A stretch of 25,597 bases of DNA from Lachnospiraceae bacterium (GTDB lineage Bacteria; Bacillota; Clostridia; Lachnospirales; Lachnospiraceae), in contig JAAVAF010000015.1 in the NCBI GenBank assembly GCA_014804225.1, forward strand, positions 1 through 25,597, written 5' to 3'. Positions within the stretch are counted from its first letter, which is position 1, and the number at the start of each line of letters is the position of its first letter. The position numbers and the translations under genes are program-made. Of this stretch, positions 7,278 to 16,600 are shown piece by piece. The notes under the pieces were generated by a model. The model was not told the origin of the DNA. It worked only from the letters and a program-made list of their open reading frames with translations, and did not search any database.

Positions 7278-8174
7278 TCATACACTAAGATGTTTTCTAA
7301 CTGTCGTAAAGCTTCCCAAAAATCCAATCCCCACGCCGATTGCGATGCATACCGGAACAAGTGTAGAAAACACCGTCCCCACAGGCAAAAATTCAAATAT
7401 CTGAGATAAAAACGGAAATCTTCCCGCTACATACATCATTGCCTCGTTGTAAATAAAATACACTGCAACCAACGGTATCAGAGAGCCCACAAAACCAATG
7501 ACAATACCCTCAATCACAAACGGCGATCTTGTAAAGAAATCCGTCGCACCAATATATTTCATAATCTGGATTTCTTCCTTACGTACCGAAATACCAATCG
7601 TCACCGTATTACTAATCAAAAACACTGATACAAGAAACAGGATTAAGATAATGCCAACCGACACATAGCCGATAATCGCATTCACGCCGGTTAGCGTTTG
7701 CGCGGTAAGCGCCGATTGATTAACCTTCCGGACGCCATCGATTGCCTCAAGGTATGCCACCAGCTCCGACTGCGATGACACATCTTTCATATAAATATCA
7801 AAATGTGCGCATTCCTCGAGTGGATTTTCCGTAAAAATGCTTACATCGCCGAAATTCATTTCCTCGGCAAATGTCTCCCATGTTTCGTCGGCATTTACAT
7901 AGATGAGTTCTTTTACTTCGGAGCGTTTTGAAATCATATTAGACATCTCCTGTACACGCTCATCGCTTAAGCCTGCCTCCAAAAGCGCACTGACCGGCAC
8001 CCGCTCCTCCGCATTCTTCATAACATGCTGAAAGTTGGTGAGGATTGCATAAAACAATCCAAACAAAAACAGACACGCAGAAATGGTTGCCACCGATGCA
8101 AGCGTAAACCATTTATTCTTAAAAATATTTCGTATTCCTTGCTTGATGCAATAAAATAATGTATTAATCCTCAT
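7278..8174 (-). CDS. ftsX: FtsX, cell-division ABC transporter-like permease
   Basis: FtsX forms the membrane half of the FtsEX complex and passes ATP-driven movement to periplasmic/extracellular murein hydrolases. The 298-residue protein starts MRINTLFYCIKQGIRNIFKN and has TM1 at about residues 21-45, a large extracellular loop (about 46-165), and three further transmembrane helices in the C-terminal FtsX domain. I chose ATG 8174 rather than the in-frame ATG at 8198. The later start has a GGAAGGTGG ribosome binding site 8 bases upstream and overlaps the ftsE stop by 11 bases, typical of translational coupling; the earlier one has no visible site and would lengthen the cytoplasmic tail without precedent. 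The M23 partner lies directly downstream. Confidence 0.95.
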   Translation of the reverse strand: MRINTLFYCIKQGIRNIFKNKWFTLASVATISACLFLFGLFYAILTNFQHVMKNAEERVPVSALLEAGLSDERVQEMSNMISKRSEVKELIYVNADETWETFAEEMNFGDVSIFTENPLEECAHFDIYMKDVSSQSELVAYLEAIDGVRKVNQSALTAQTLTGVNAIIGYVSVGIILILFLVSVFLISNTVTIGISVRKEEIQIMKYIGATDFFTRSPFVIEGIVIGFVGSLIPLVAVYFIYNEAMMYVAGRFPFLSQIFEFLPVGTVFSTLVPVCIAIGVGIGFLGSFTTVRKHLSV

Positions 8175-8898
8175 CGATGTAGCCACCTTCCTCCTCATCG
8201 CTTACGATGATGCCTTTCTTCATTGTAATGACACGTTTCCGCATAGAATTTACAATTTCCCGATTGTGTGTGACTACCAGAACTGTTGTTCCATTATCAT
8301 TTATTTTCTCAAGCAAATTCATAATTTCCCATGAATTTTTCGGGTCAAGATTACCTGTCGGCTCGTCGGCAAGCAATATTTTCGGCTTGTTGACCAATGC
8401 CCTCGCAAGCGCAACCCGCTGCTGCTCTCCTCCGGAAAGCTGCTTGGGTCTTGCCTTATACTTTCCCGCAAGACCTACGGTAGATAAAATAGACGGCACA
8501 TTCTTGCGTATCTCACGGTTTGGCATCTGTATAATGCGCTGCGCAAACGCAACGTTCTCATACACATTCCGATCCTTTAACAGACGGAAATCCTGAAACA
8601 CGACACCTAAGCTTCTTCGAAACTTCGGAATACTTTTGCGTTTCAGGCGCGCCACATCGGTTCCGTTGACAATGACCCTTCCGGACGTCGGCAAAAGCTC
8701 CCGCAGTAAAAGTTTGATCAAAGTAGACTTTCCCGATCCGCTGTCGCCTACGATAAAGACAAATTCCCCTTTATTAATATGCAGATTCACGTCGTTTAAT
8801 GCCGGTACACCTACGGTATAAGCTTTGCTTACATTTTCCATTAAAATCACCGCATCATTATCCGCCGAAACTGCACGGTTTCTCATTGTAGTTCTCAT
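8164..8898 (-). CDS. ftsE: FtsE, cell-division ATP-binding protein
   Basis: FtsE is the cytoplasmic ATPase of FtsEX. With the start at 8898 the protein has 244 residues: Walker A GDSGSGKS (51-58), signature LSGGEQQRVALARAL, Walker B ILLADEPTGNLD, and switch histidine in VVTHNREIV. An in-frame ATG at 8949 is rejected because it lies inside a perfect palindrome and has no ribosome binding site. ATG 8898 has AAAGGAG at 8912-8918 with a 13-base spacer. Even so the protein carries about 16 extra residues before the usual family start (ILMENVSKAY), so an internal start at the ILM methionine is possible. It overlaps ftsX by 11 bases. Confidence 0.94.
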   Translation of the reverse strand: MRTTMRNRAVSADNDAVILMENVSKAYTVGVPALNDVNLHINKGEFVFIVGDSGSGKSTLIKLLLRELLPTSGRVIVNGTDVARLKRKSIPKFRRSLGVVFQDFRLLKDRNVYENVAFAQRIIQMPNREIRKNVPSILSTVGLAGKYKARPKQLSGGEQQRVALARALVNKPKILLADEPTGNLDPKNSWEIMNLLEKINDNGTTVLVVTHNREIVNSMRKRVITMKKGIIVSDEEEGGYIDED

Positions 8899-8927
8899 TT
8901 CTATATCTATACTCCTTTCAGTATCTG

Positions 8928-8965
8928 CAAGTTTTAAATGTGAACTCATTCACATTTAAAACTTG
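8928..8965. repeat. Perfect 17-bp hairpin upstream of ftsE
   Basis: Arms 8928-8944 and 8949-8965 are exactly complementary around the four-base centre CTCA. It lies 10 bases before the ftsE ribosome binding site. There is no T-run on either side, so it is not a standard terminator. It would form a very stable AU-rich stem in the ftsE leader. Confidence 0.8.
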
Positions 8966-8967
8966 TT

Positions 8968-8991
8968 GGTTGAAAATTTCAATTTTCAACC
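8968..8991. repeat. Perfect 10-bp hairpin next to the ftsE leader hairpin
   Basis: Arms GGTTGAAAAT (8968-8977) and ATTTTCAACC (8982-8991) flank TTCA. It begins only two bases after the preceding 17-bp hairpin, is unrelated to it in sequence, and shows the same design: a perfect stem with a four-base loop. Confidence 0.75.
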
Positions 8992-9154
8992 TTTTCACCC
9001 CTATATTATCTTAATCTTTATACTCCGCTGTGCAAGCTCGATTTCGCTTTGCTTCATCTCGCTTGGGCTAATCGCCCTATATTGTCATACAAAAGCCCTC
9101 TCTCAAGCAAGCTTGCGAGCGTGCTTTTCCATGCCAATGCACAGCTCACCAGTA
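8992..9154. other. Gene-free spacer between the CdaR-type gene and ftsE
   Basis: Together with the two hairpins above, the spacer from the regulator's stop to the ftsE start is 256 bases. This part holds more short inverted repeats: GGGC/GCCC at 9065-9077, GCAAGCTTGC at 9108-9117, and AAGCA/TGCTT arms enclosing 9105-9126. Several scrambled AAGC/GCTT and GCGA pieces also occur. I saw no coding frame of useful length, no RNA gene, no clear promoter and no conventional terminator for the regulator gene. Confidence 0.5.
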
Positions 9155-10243
9155 TCAATACTCAAAAGACTCCATATACTTCATGTAGCGTACTACCATC
9201 AATGCAATCTTAAACGTAATCGCATCCTCAAATACTCTCAAATCAAGCCCTGTACTCTTTTGCAGCTTGTCTAGACGATATACGAGTGTATTTCTATGGA
9301 TAAACAGTTGACGCGATGTTTCCGACACATTCAGCGAATTTTCAAAGAACTTGTTGATTGTTGTAAGCGTTTCCTCATCGAAGTCATCAGGACTCTTTCC
9401 CCCAAAGATTTCCTTGATAAACATCTTGCATAACGGTATGGGAAGCTGATAAATCAATCGTCCGATCCCCAGCTCACTATACGCGATAATGTCTCGCTCC
9501 GCAAAGAAAATTTTCCCGACATCAAGCGCCATCTTCGCCTCCTTGTAGGAGCGGCTTACTTCCTTTATTTCCTTAACATTTGTGCCGTATGAAATGTGTA
9601 TGTCCTTAATACCCTCCTTCATAAGGCAATCCGCAATCGCTCTTGCATACTTATCAATATCGCGGTTTGTCTCGCTATCGGACACTTCCTTTACGACAAT
9701 CACATTATTTTCATCGACGGCTGTGACAAAATCCTTACCGTTTTGTCCAAATCCTTCGCGCACTCTCTCAAGAATATTTGCGTCCTTGCCATTTGGCGAC
9801 TCTACGATCAGTACGGCGCGTTTCACATCAGTCTGAATATGCAGTTTTTTCGAGCGGCTGTAAATATCTACCAACAACAGGTTGTCAAGAAGAAGGTTCT
9901 TGATAAAATTGTCCTTATCAAAGCGTTCCTTATATGCAATCATCAGGTTCTGCAGCTGAAACGCTGCCATCTTACCCACCATGTATGCATTCTCTCCCGC
10001 GTCACTTGCAATCAGGATATATTCGAGCTGCTGGTCATCATAAATCTTAAAAAATTGACAACCTTGAAGCTCCTGACTATCCGCAGCAGATTTCACAAAC
10101 TCAAGCACGGAATGCTCAAAGGTGTTTCCAATCGCTTTTGTCGAAGCGACAACCTTTCCGTCGATATCTGCCACAAAGAGCTCCACCCTTGCAATCGCCT
10201 TGATTCCTTCAATAGTGTTCTGCATAATCTGATTCGAAATCAT
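9155..10243 (-). CDS. CdaR/PucR-type transcriptional regulator (sugar diacid recognition family)
   Basis: The 362-residue protein starts MISNQIMQNTIEGIKAIARV, matching the sugar-diacid recognition (Diacid_rec) domain of CdaR (about residues 3-135). A degenerate GGDEF-like/central PucR region follows (about 140-290). The C-terminal PucR helix-turn-helix (HTH_30) contains VSETSRQLFIHRNTLVYRLD at 305-324. In E. coli CdaR activates glucarate/galactarate use. In Clostridia such stand-alone genes often have unknown ligands, and no diacid catabolic genes are near, so the inducer is not known. The start is supported by GGAG 8 bases upstream. It is divergent from the yjfB-like gene and upstream of ftsE on the same strand across a palindrome-rich spacer; whether it is co-transcribed with ftsEX is unclear. 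Confidence 0.88.
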   Translation of the reverse strand: MISNQIMQNTIEGIKAIARVELFVADIDGKVVASTKAIGNTFEHSVLEFVKSAADSQELQGCQFFKIYDDQQLEYILIASDAGENAYMVGKMAAFQLQNLMIAYKERFDKDNFIKNLLLDNLLLVDIYSRSKKLHIQTDVKRAVLIVESPNGKDANILERVREGFGQNGKDFVTAVDENNVIVVKEVSDSETNRDIDKYARAIADCLMKEGIKDIHISYGTNVKEIKEVSRSYKEAKMALDVGKIFFAERDIIAYSELGIGRLIYQLPIPLCKMFIKEIFGGKSPDDFDEETLTTINKFFENSLNVSETSRQLFIHRNTLVYRLDKLQKSTGLDLRVFEDAITFKIALMVVRYMKYMESFEY

Positions 10244-10366
10244 GTTTCACGCTCCTTACTTTTATAAAGTGTCGGTCAAAATTAACAAAATCTGTTTTTA
10301 TTTTAATACATTTTTACAAAAAAATCTATAGCAAACCAGAAAATTTTTATGCATTTTTTCACTATT

Positions 10367-10393
10367 TAAGTTTTTACCCAATTTAGCCGAAAT
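10367..10393 (+). promoter_or_regulatory. Sigma-D (FliA-type) promoter of the yjfB-like gene
   Basis: TAAG at 10367-10370, a 15-base spacer, then GCCGAAAT at 10386-10393. The flagellar sigma factor consensus is TAAA, 15-16 bases, GCCGATAT/A, so each element differs at only one position. The transcript would start near 10400, 34 bases before the start codon. The downstream gene belongs to a motility-associated family, which supports the call. Confidence 0.7.
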
Positions 10394-10433
10394 ACTAATT
10401 GGAATATTATTTCCAAGAATGGAGGCGGTTACT

Positions 10434-10625
10434 ATGGATATTGCAAAACTTTCCATGAATATCGCGCAGACAAATCTTTTGAACGGTGTTGGTACTGCCA
10501 TGCTTGCAAAATCGCTTGATATGGCTGAATCGATGGGAAGCTCTGTTACGGAGCTTTTGGACTCTGCCGCTTTAGAGCGCTCTGTCAACCCTGACATTGG
10601 CGGAAACATCGACATTAGCATTTAG
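10434..10625 (+). CDS. YjfB family putative motility protein
   Basis: A 63-residue protein, MDIAKLSMNIAQTNLLNGVG and so on, matching the small YjfB family (putative motility protein): an N-terminal MDI-x-x-LSM, an alanine/leucine-rich amphipathic middle, and a short C-terminal tail. The start at 10434 is preferred over the in-frame ATG at 10419. The GGAGGCGG ribosome binding site (10421-10428) would lie inside the longer version, and family members begin MDI. In Bacillus the homologue is, as I recall, under sigma-D control; the upstream element here fits that. Molecular function is unknown. A strong terminator follows after 16 bases, so it is monocistronic. Confidence 0.85.
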   Translation: MDIAKLSMNIAQTNLLNGVGTAMLAKSLDMAESMGSSVTELLDSAALERSVNPDIGGNIDISI

Positions 10626-10641
10626 TCTGTCCGAACCAGTC

Positions 10642-10674
10642 AAAGGGGCTGTCGCACTAGCGACAGCCCCTTTT
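10642..10674. terminator. Bidirectional terminator between yjfB-like gene and the GH3 gene
   Basis: A perfect 14-bp GC-rich stem (10642-10655 with 10660-10673) around ACTA, ending in TTTT on the plus strand and TTTG on the minus strand. It lies between the convergent yjfB-like and GH3 stop codons, so it can end both transcripts. Confidence 0.9.
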
Positions 10675-10694
10675 GAACATTTTCGTTTTTCAAA

Positions 10695-13600
10695 TTACAA
10701 ACCAAATTTTTTTATACTTCCTAAATTATAGACATTCGTAAATCCCATATCTTTCGCTTTTTTTACTGCTTCGTTAGCTCTTGTACCGGAAGCGCAATAG
10801 AAAATCAAAACAGTATCTTTGCTGTATGAAGCCAATCCCTCTTGAATATCATCAACCGGAATATTAACAGAACCACTAACGGATTTTTCAGCAAATTCCT
10901 CAGCAGAGCGGACATCAACAAACACACCGCCGTTAGCCTCCAAAAGGTTAGCTTCATCAATCTCAATAGAATCACCGCCGATATCGGTCATATTAAGATC
11001 AATCGATTTTGTTCCGTCACTTGCAGTCATGGTTTCACCGGAAATACTCATGCTTTTCATATCTATAGCGGAAACTTTTTTCAGTTTATAGCATTTTGGA
11101 CATTCCGTAATAACAACCACAAGACCATTATCACAACCAGCATAAACTCTGTCTTTATACGCTGCAAGACAATTAATTTTCAGGTCCATTTTGCTATAAT
11201 CAACATCAGACTCTGCAAAATACTCCAGATTAACCTCCGTTTTTAAACGATCGTTAATGACATTCCAAATTTTAGTGGCGCCTGTAGAAGTATTTTTCGT
11301 CAGAAGAATTTCAGAAGTTCCCCAATTTATTGTCTGAACAGGTGTATCTGCATTACTGCTTGATTCAAAAGCAGAGGAACCGCTCAAAACATTTATAGTG
11401 TCAGAATAAGAAGCTGCAGAAGCGCTATCTGAGTAAGTCAATCTGAAGTAATCAAAATTCAATGCATTGGTTTGGATATATATATCAGCGCAGCCATTCG
11501 CATCAAGTGTAACAGCATTTAATCTTTCTGTATTAATCGTAAATTTCGTATCAGGTTCCCAATTATACCATTGACCGCTTCCTGCTGCTGAGGTTAAAGT
11601 AGCTATAATCGTTTTTCCGCCCTTTCCATCATCAACTGCAACATTTATTAGTTGAGGATCTTTATCTTTATTTGAGTATCTGATAAAAATATCCTTAATG
11701 TTTTTGAGTCTTACAGAGTTATATTTAACCCAATAGTCTTTTGTACTTCCTGCATTGTTTCCTATTCCGTTTGTTGCCGCTGATAGTCCGCTGGCATTAT
11801 TCTTTACGTCATCCATCCTAGCGCCATTGGCTTCGTCAGCGTACTCACCCTCAATTTGAGTATTCACATAAACATCAAGAGTACCGTATTTATCATTTTG
11901 TGTGTCAATCGCTGTAATGCGTACAAGACCGTTTCCATAAATCGTAAGTCTGCCCGTATTTCTGTCAATATCAGCAACTTTTCTGCCTGATTTGTCAAGT
12001 TTCTCTATTTGCCAGATAATATTGCTTTCAATAATATTATTTCCATCTGAAACCTGCATTACAATATCATTATTTGGAGCATTATTTGTAATAGTGCCGC
12101 TAATCTTGACACCGTCAATTACATATGGAGCGATACCGCCCTCCCTGTAATCAATAATACCGTTTACGATATGTTTTTCATTTTTAGAGCTTAATTGATA
12201 TACATTCTTCTCAGTGGTAAAATTATCTACCTCTATAGCGTTCATGTCCTCAATTACCTCTGAAATTTTATTTTTAAGCTCCGTTTTTTTCGTAATACTG
12301 TCAACCGAAGATAAACCGTCATCTTTGATTTTTGTTATTTTAGCGAAAGTTTCATCTTTATAGAATGTATGGTTGTTGTAAAGTTCATTATAAGCCTCAT
12401 TGATTTGAGCTTTGGCATCTTCAATATCCTTTTTGGCTATAATTTCTTTCATATCACTAATCGCTTTGCTAAGCAATGTGTTAACATCAGCCATTCTTTC
12501 GGCTTTTTTAATATCGGCTTCCGCATCCGTTTTAATTTTTTGAAGTTCTTTCCAGTTTGCAGTTGAATAATCATCCTCCTCATAAGCCTTAAAAGATTCT
12601 TCAAGTTTGTTTAAAGCGCTGTCAATCTCATTTTGACTGGGTTTATAGGATATTTCATTTACAACAGGGAAAGTAGTCTCTTTTGCCTCGCCATTATAAG
12701 TAACTTTTGCGGTAATATAAGTAGTTCCCGGTTTATGGCCAGAGACAATCGCATTTTTTTCATTTACCACAGCGATGTCCGGATTAGCAGAAATATATTC
12801 TACAGTAACACCATTAGGAACACCTGTGCTGTCGTCAAATAATATGCTCTCATCTGTCAAAACAGTTGATAAATTAGGTTTAATCTCATTATTAGTCGTT
12901 ACATTCTCACCGTTTTCATCTACAAGGCCCTTTAATAATATTCCGTCAGGGATCGCTTTGACAGTTTTGATTTTGCTCTCAAGATTTCCTGTAACAGTAA
13001 ACTGTACCATCTGAGATTCATCACTGGCATCTTTTCCGATATAAACAGTATATGTGCCGTTAGGAACAAAATCTTTTTGTAATTTTTCACTGTATAAATA
13101 CATATCCCTTACATCTAATTCAATATTGACCGTTTCAGATCCGCCAGCCTGTATTTCAACTTTTTTGAAGCCTTTCAGCTGTTTGTTAGGCATAAGACTC
13201 TGGTCAAATGCATTCAGGTCGTTACCTGTAAGTTCAGGATATTTAACATAAAGCTGAACAACTTCTTTACCGGCTCTATCTCCTGAATTTTTGACGTCAA
13301 TACTGAACGAGATTTTATCGTTAGGACCAACATTTGTGGATGTATTGGCCTTGATATTGGAATAATCAAAATTGGTATAACTTTTGCCATATCCAAAAGG
13401 ATAAACCGGCGTATTTTTATAATACTGATACGTATGACCCGGGTCATCTCCGTGAGGCTGTATGTCATAATCTGTATATTTTCCGCTGATATTTCCGACT
13501 TTTTGGTCCGTCGTATTTGAAAGTTCCATTTTTTGCACGTCAGCATTCTTATACCAAGTTGTCGTAAGTCTTCCTGATGGATTAACATCTCCGACTAATA

Positions 13601-16600
13601 CTTTTCCAAGTGCGGTTCCCTGCGTCTGACCATTGTATGATGTCCAGAGAACAGCGGCACATTTATCTTTATACGGCTCAATGTTCATCTGACCAACAGT
13701 AGACATAACAAGAATAGATTTAGAAGCATACGCATCAACCGAGCAGATATCTTTTACGTGATACTGATGTGCCGGTATTTCAATATCTTCTCTGTCATTT
13801 GATTCAGCGGAGTCTGAGTCACCGCTTACATTATAGGTAGTTTGTTTCGGGATTGTTCCGGCGTAAGCTATGATAACATCAGCCGAATCAAGTTTATCTT
13901 TATATTTCTCAACAGAGAAAGTTGAATCTGCACCAAAAGTTATATATAAATCTCTTATTCCATCGTAACCGCCGTCTTTACCGGTAGATTTCGCTGAGCA
14001 TACAACGTAAGTGTCGGTATCAGCTGTTAGCTGTGAGCCGACAGAGCAGATAGCCGGTCCATCACTGATAGCAAAATTAATGCTGCCGCCGATCTGAGCT
14101 CCTGCTGCCATCTCAACCTCAATCGTCGCTAAGTTTGTGATATCAACGTTTTCAAATGTAGCGCCGGCAGACGGAGTAATATCTTTCCAGATTCCGCCTT
14201 CTGCTGTCATACCTTTTACATTTTTAGCGTCTGATAAATTAATAGCTTTTTTGCTGCCATTCTCAAAAACAAGATTAATACTCTTTATATTAAAAAGTTT
14301 TTCGTCATCCGCTACAGCGCTGAGATAATTGACTTCAGCATCTGGGAATTTTTCTTGAACAGCCGTTCTTATACCGTCAATAGGATAAACTACGTTTTCA
14401 GGAGCTCCGGTATAATCCCCAAGAAGCGCTGCACCGGCCAGATTTCCGACAACAACGACATTATAACTGTCGCTATTTGTGCTGCTGCCGATTCCTTTGC
14501 CGTTTAAAGGAAGTGCATTATTTTTATTTTCAAGGAGCACCCATGTTTCTTCAGCGACCTCTTCAGCCTTATCTATATGCGCCGGAGACTCTATATCGCT
14601 AGAAGTGATTTTGCGATATTTTCCGCCGTCCTGGTCAAACTCTCCTGTTTTAAACCTTTGAAGAAATAACTCATAAACAGCTCTGTCAAGTTCTCCGGTA
14701 GTTAAATATCCTTTTTCAACCATCTCGGTGCCATCTTTACTAACAGCATTATATCCGCTTAAATAACATTCAACATTCAGGCCGTTTTTAAATGCCTCCG
14801 CGAGATAAGCGCCTTTATCTGATGTCGTATTTCCAAGAAGGCCATTTTTATAATAATTAGAATTAACCAAGTCATCTCCCGCGCCGCAGTCACTTGTAAC
14901 ATATCCGTCAAATCCCCAGTTTCTTCTTAAAGTCTGCTGCAGTAAATAAGAGTTTGCAGCCGACGGTTTATAGTTATATAATATACTGCCGTTTCTATAT
15001 ATTGTTGTAGCATTATAAGATGCCATAACAGATGCCGGCATAACTTCCTCTGTTATATTTTGAAATACTCTTGTGTAATAGTTTCTGAAATTAAATTCTG
15101 TCATTTTAGATGAGCCGCCTCTTCGGTATGACTCATTATTATTGGCAGCGAAATGCTTAACAGTAGCAATTGTTTTTAAATAGCCGCCGTTATCAGCGTC
15201 ATCTGTTCCCTGAAGTCCCTTTACAAAGGCAGCGCCAATCTGACCGGCAAGATAAGGGTCTTCACCATAACCTTCCTCATTTCTTCCCCATCTTGGGTCA
15301 CGGGCCATATTTACTGTCGGACTCCAATAAGAGAGATTATATCTGTTATTTTTTCCTCTCGCCTCATCAGATATAACATCAGCCATGCTTTGAATCAGCT
15401 CAGGATTCCATGTATTTGACATTGAAAGCGCTGTAGGGAAAGAAGTCGCCTTGCCTTGTCTTGCTATTCCGTGGAGAGCCTCTTTCCAATAATTATAAGA
15501 GCTTACGTCCAGTCTGCTTATAGCCGGAGACTGGTATTGAAGCTGTGCGATTTTTTCATCAACCGTCATTCTTGCAACCAAGTCAGCTGCTCTCTCCTCA
15601 AAAGTACGGGTTTCGTCAAGATAAATAGCCTCTCCTATATCGCCTCCTGACGAGCCGTTTGGAAGAGATGAATCGTTATAAAATCTGATATAGGCAAAAT
15701 TGCCGCAATAAGTGCCGCTTTTTTTTGTAATGTCAACAGTAACTTTTCCGCTGGCATTTTTTACATCGTTACTATCGATAAGCGTGGCAGTAACTTTTAT
15801 CGGCGACCAGTCATTACTGTTTGTTCCCATAGCGATCTCATCAAATTTAGCGATTTCAATATCACCTACTTTTATGGATGCTTCCGCTGAGCCTTTCGCG
15901 CTCGGATATCCGACATAAAGGTCCACAGCGTTAAATCCTTTATAAGAGTAATCAGCTAAATTCACACTCGGATATCGAAGCTGTGCTTTGCCGTTGTTAT
16001 CTTTGAGATTATCAGTAACATAGGTACCATCTAAGTCTTCATATTTTGTAGCCGAAATAATCTCACCTTTTCCTGATAAAATAGAATCAGGTCCAAGATA
16101 CAGGAACAAAGAATCTTCTTTTTCTTCTACCTCGCCATAATCTAAAGATTCTACCTTAATTAACCCGATATAGGCGTCATTTTCTGTTATTTCTATCGTA
16201 ACATAACCATCCGTGCCTTTGCATAAGAAGCTTTCTTCGGCAGCCGTATTTGCCTTGCCGTCTACGGTATACTTTGAATTGCTGTCTTGAACCGTTATGG
16301 TCACGCTACATGCTTCCGCTACGGGCACTTTGATTATTGTTCCCGCACCTACCAGCGCCCACTCTTCTCTATCCTTGGTTTGGAATTTTGCGCCGGATGC
16401 GGTAGCGTCAATCTCAAGTCCTTCCACTGTACCTGTGCCGCCTTGAATCAGTACGCCGTTTTCACCCATGAGTTCGCTGCCTTCCATGAAACTCCATTCG
16501 GTTCGCAGCTTAGGATCATCAGGGTTATTAGGGTCATCAGGATCGTCAGGATAGTCCGAGCTCTCCTTGCGACCCGCTCCGGAAACCGCGGTTATCGTAA

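Noticed and set aside
8899..8949. Longer ftsE reading frame starting at ATG 8949
   Set aside because: The extra codons lie in a perfect palindrome and the ribosome binding site at 8912-8918; the start at 8898 is better.
10298..10621. 107-residue leftward frame over the yjfB-like gene
   Set aside because: It is antisense to a family-matching gene with its own promoter and ribosome binding site.
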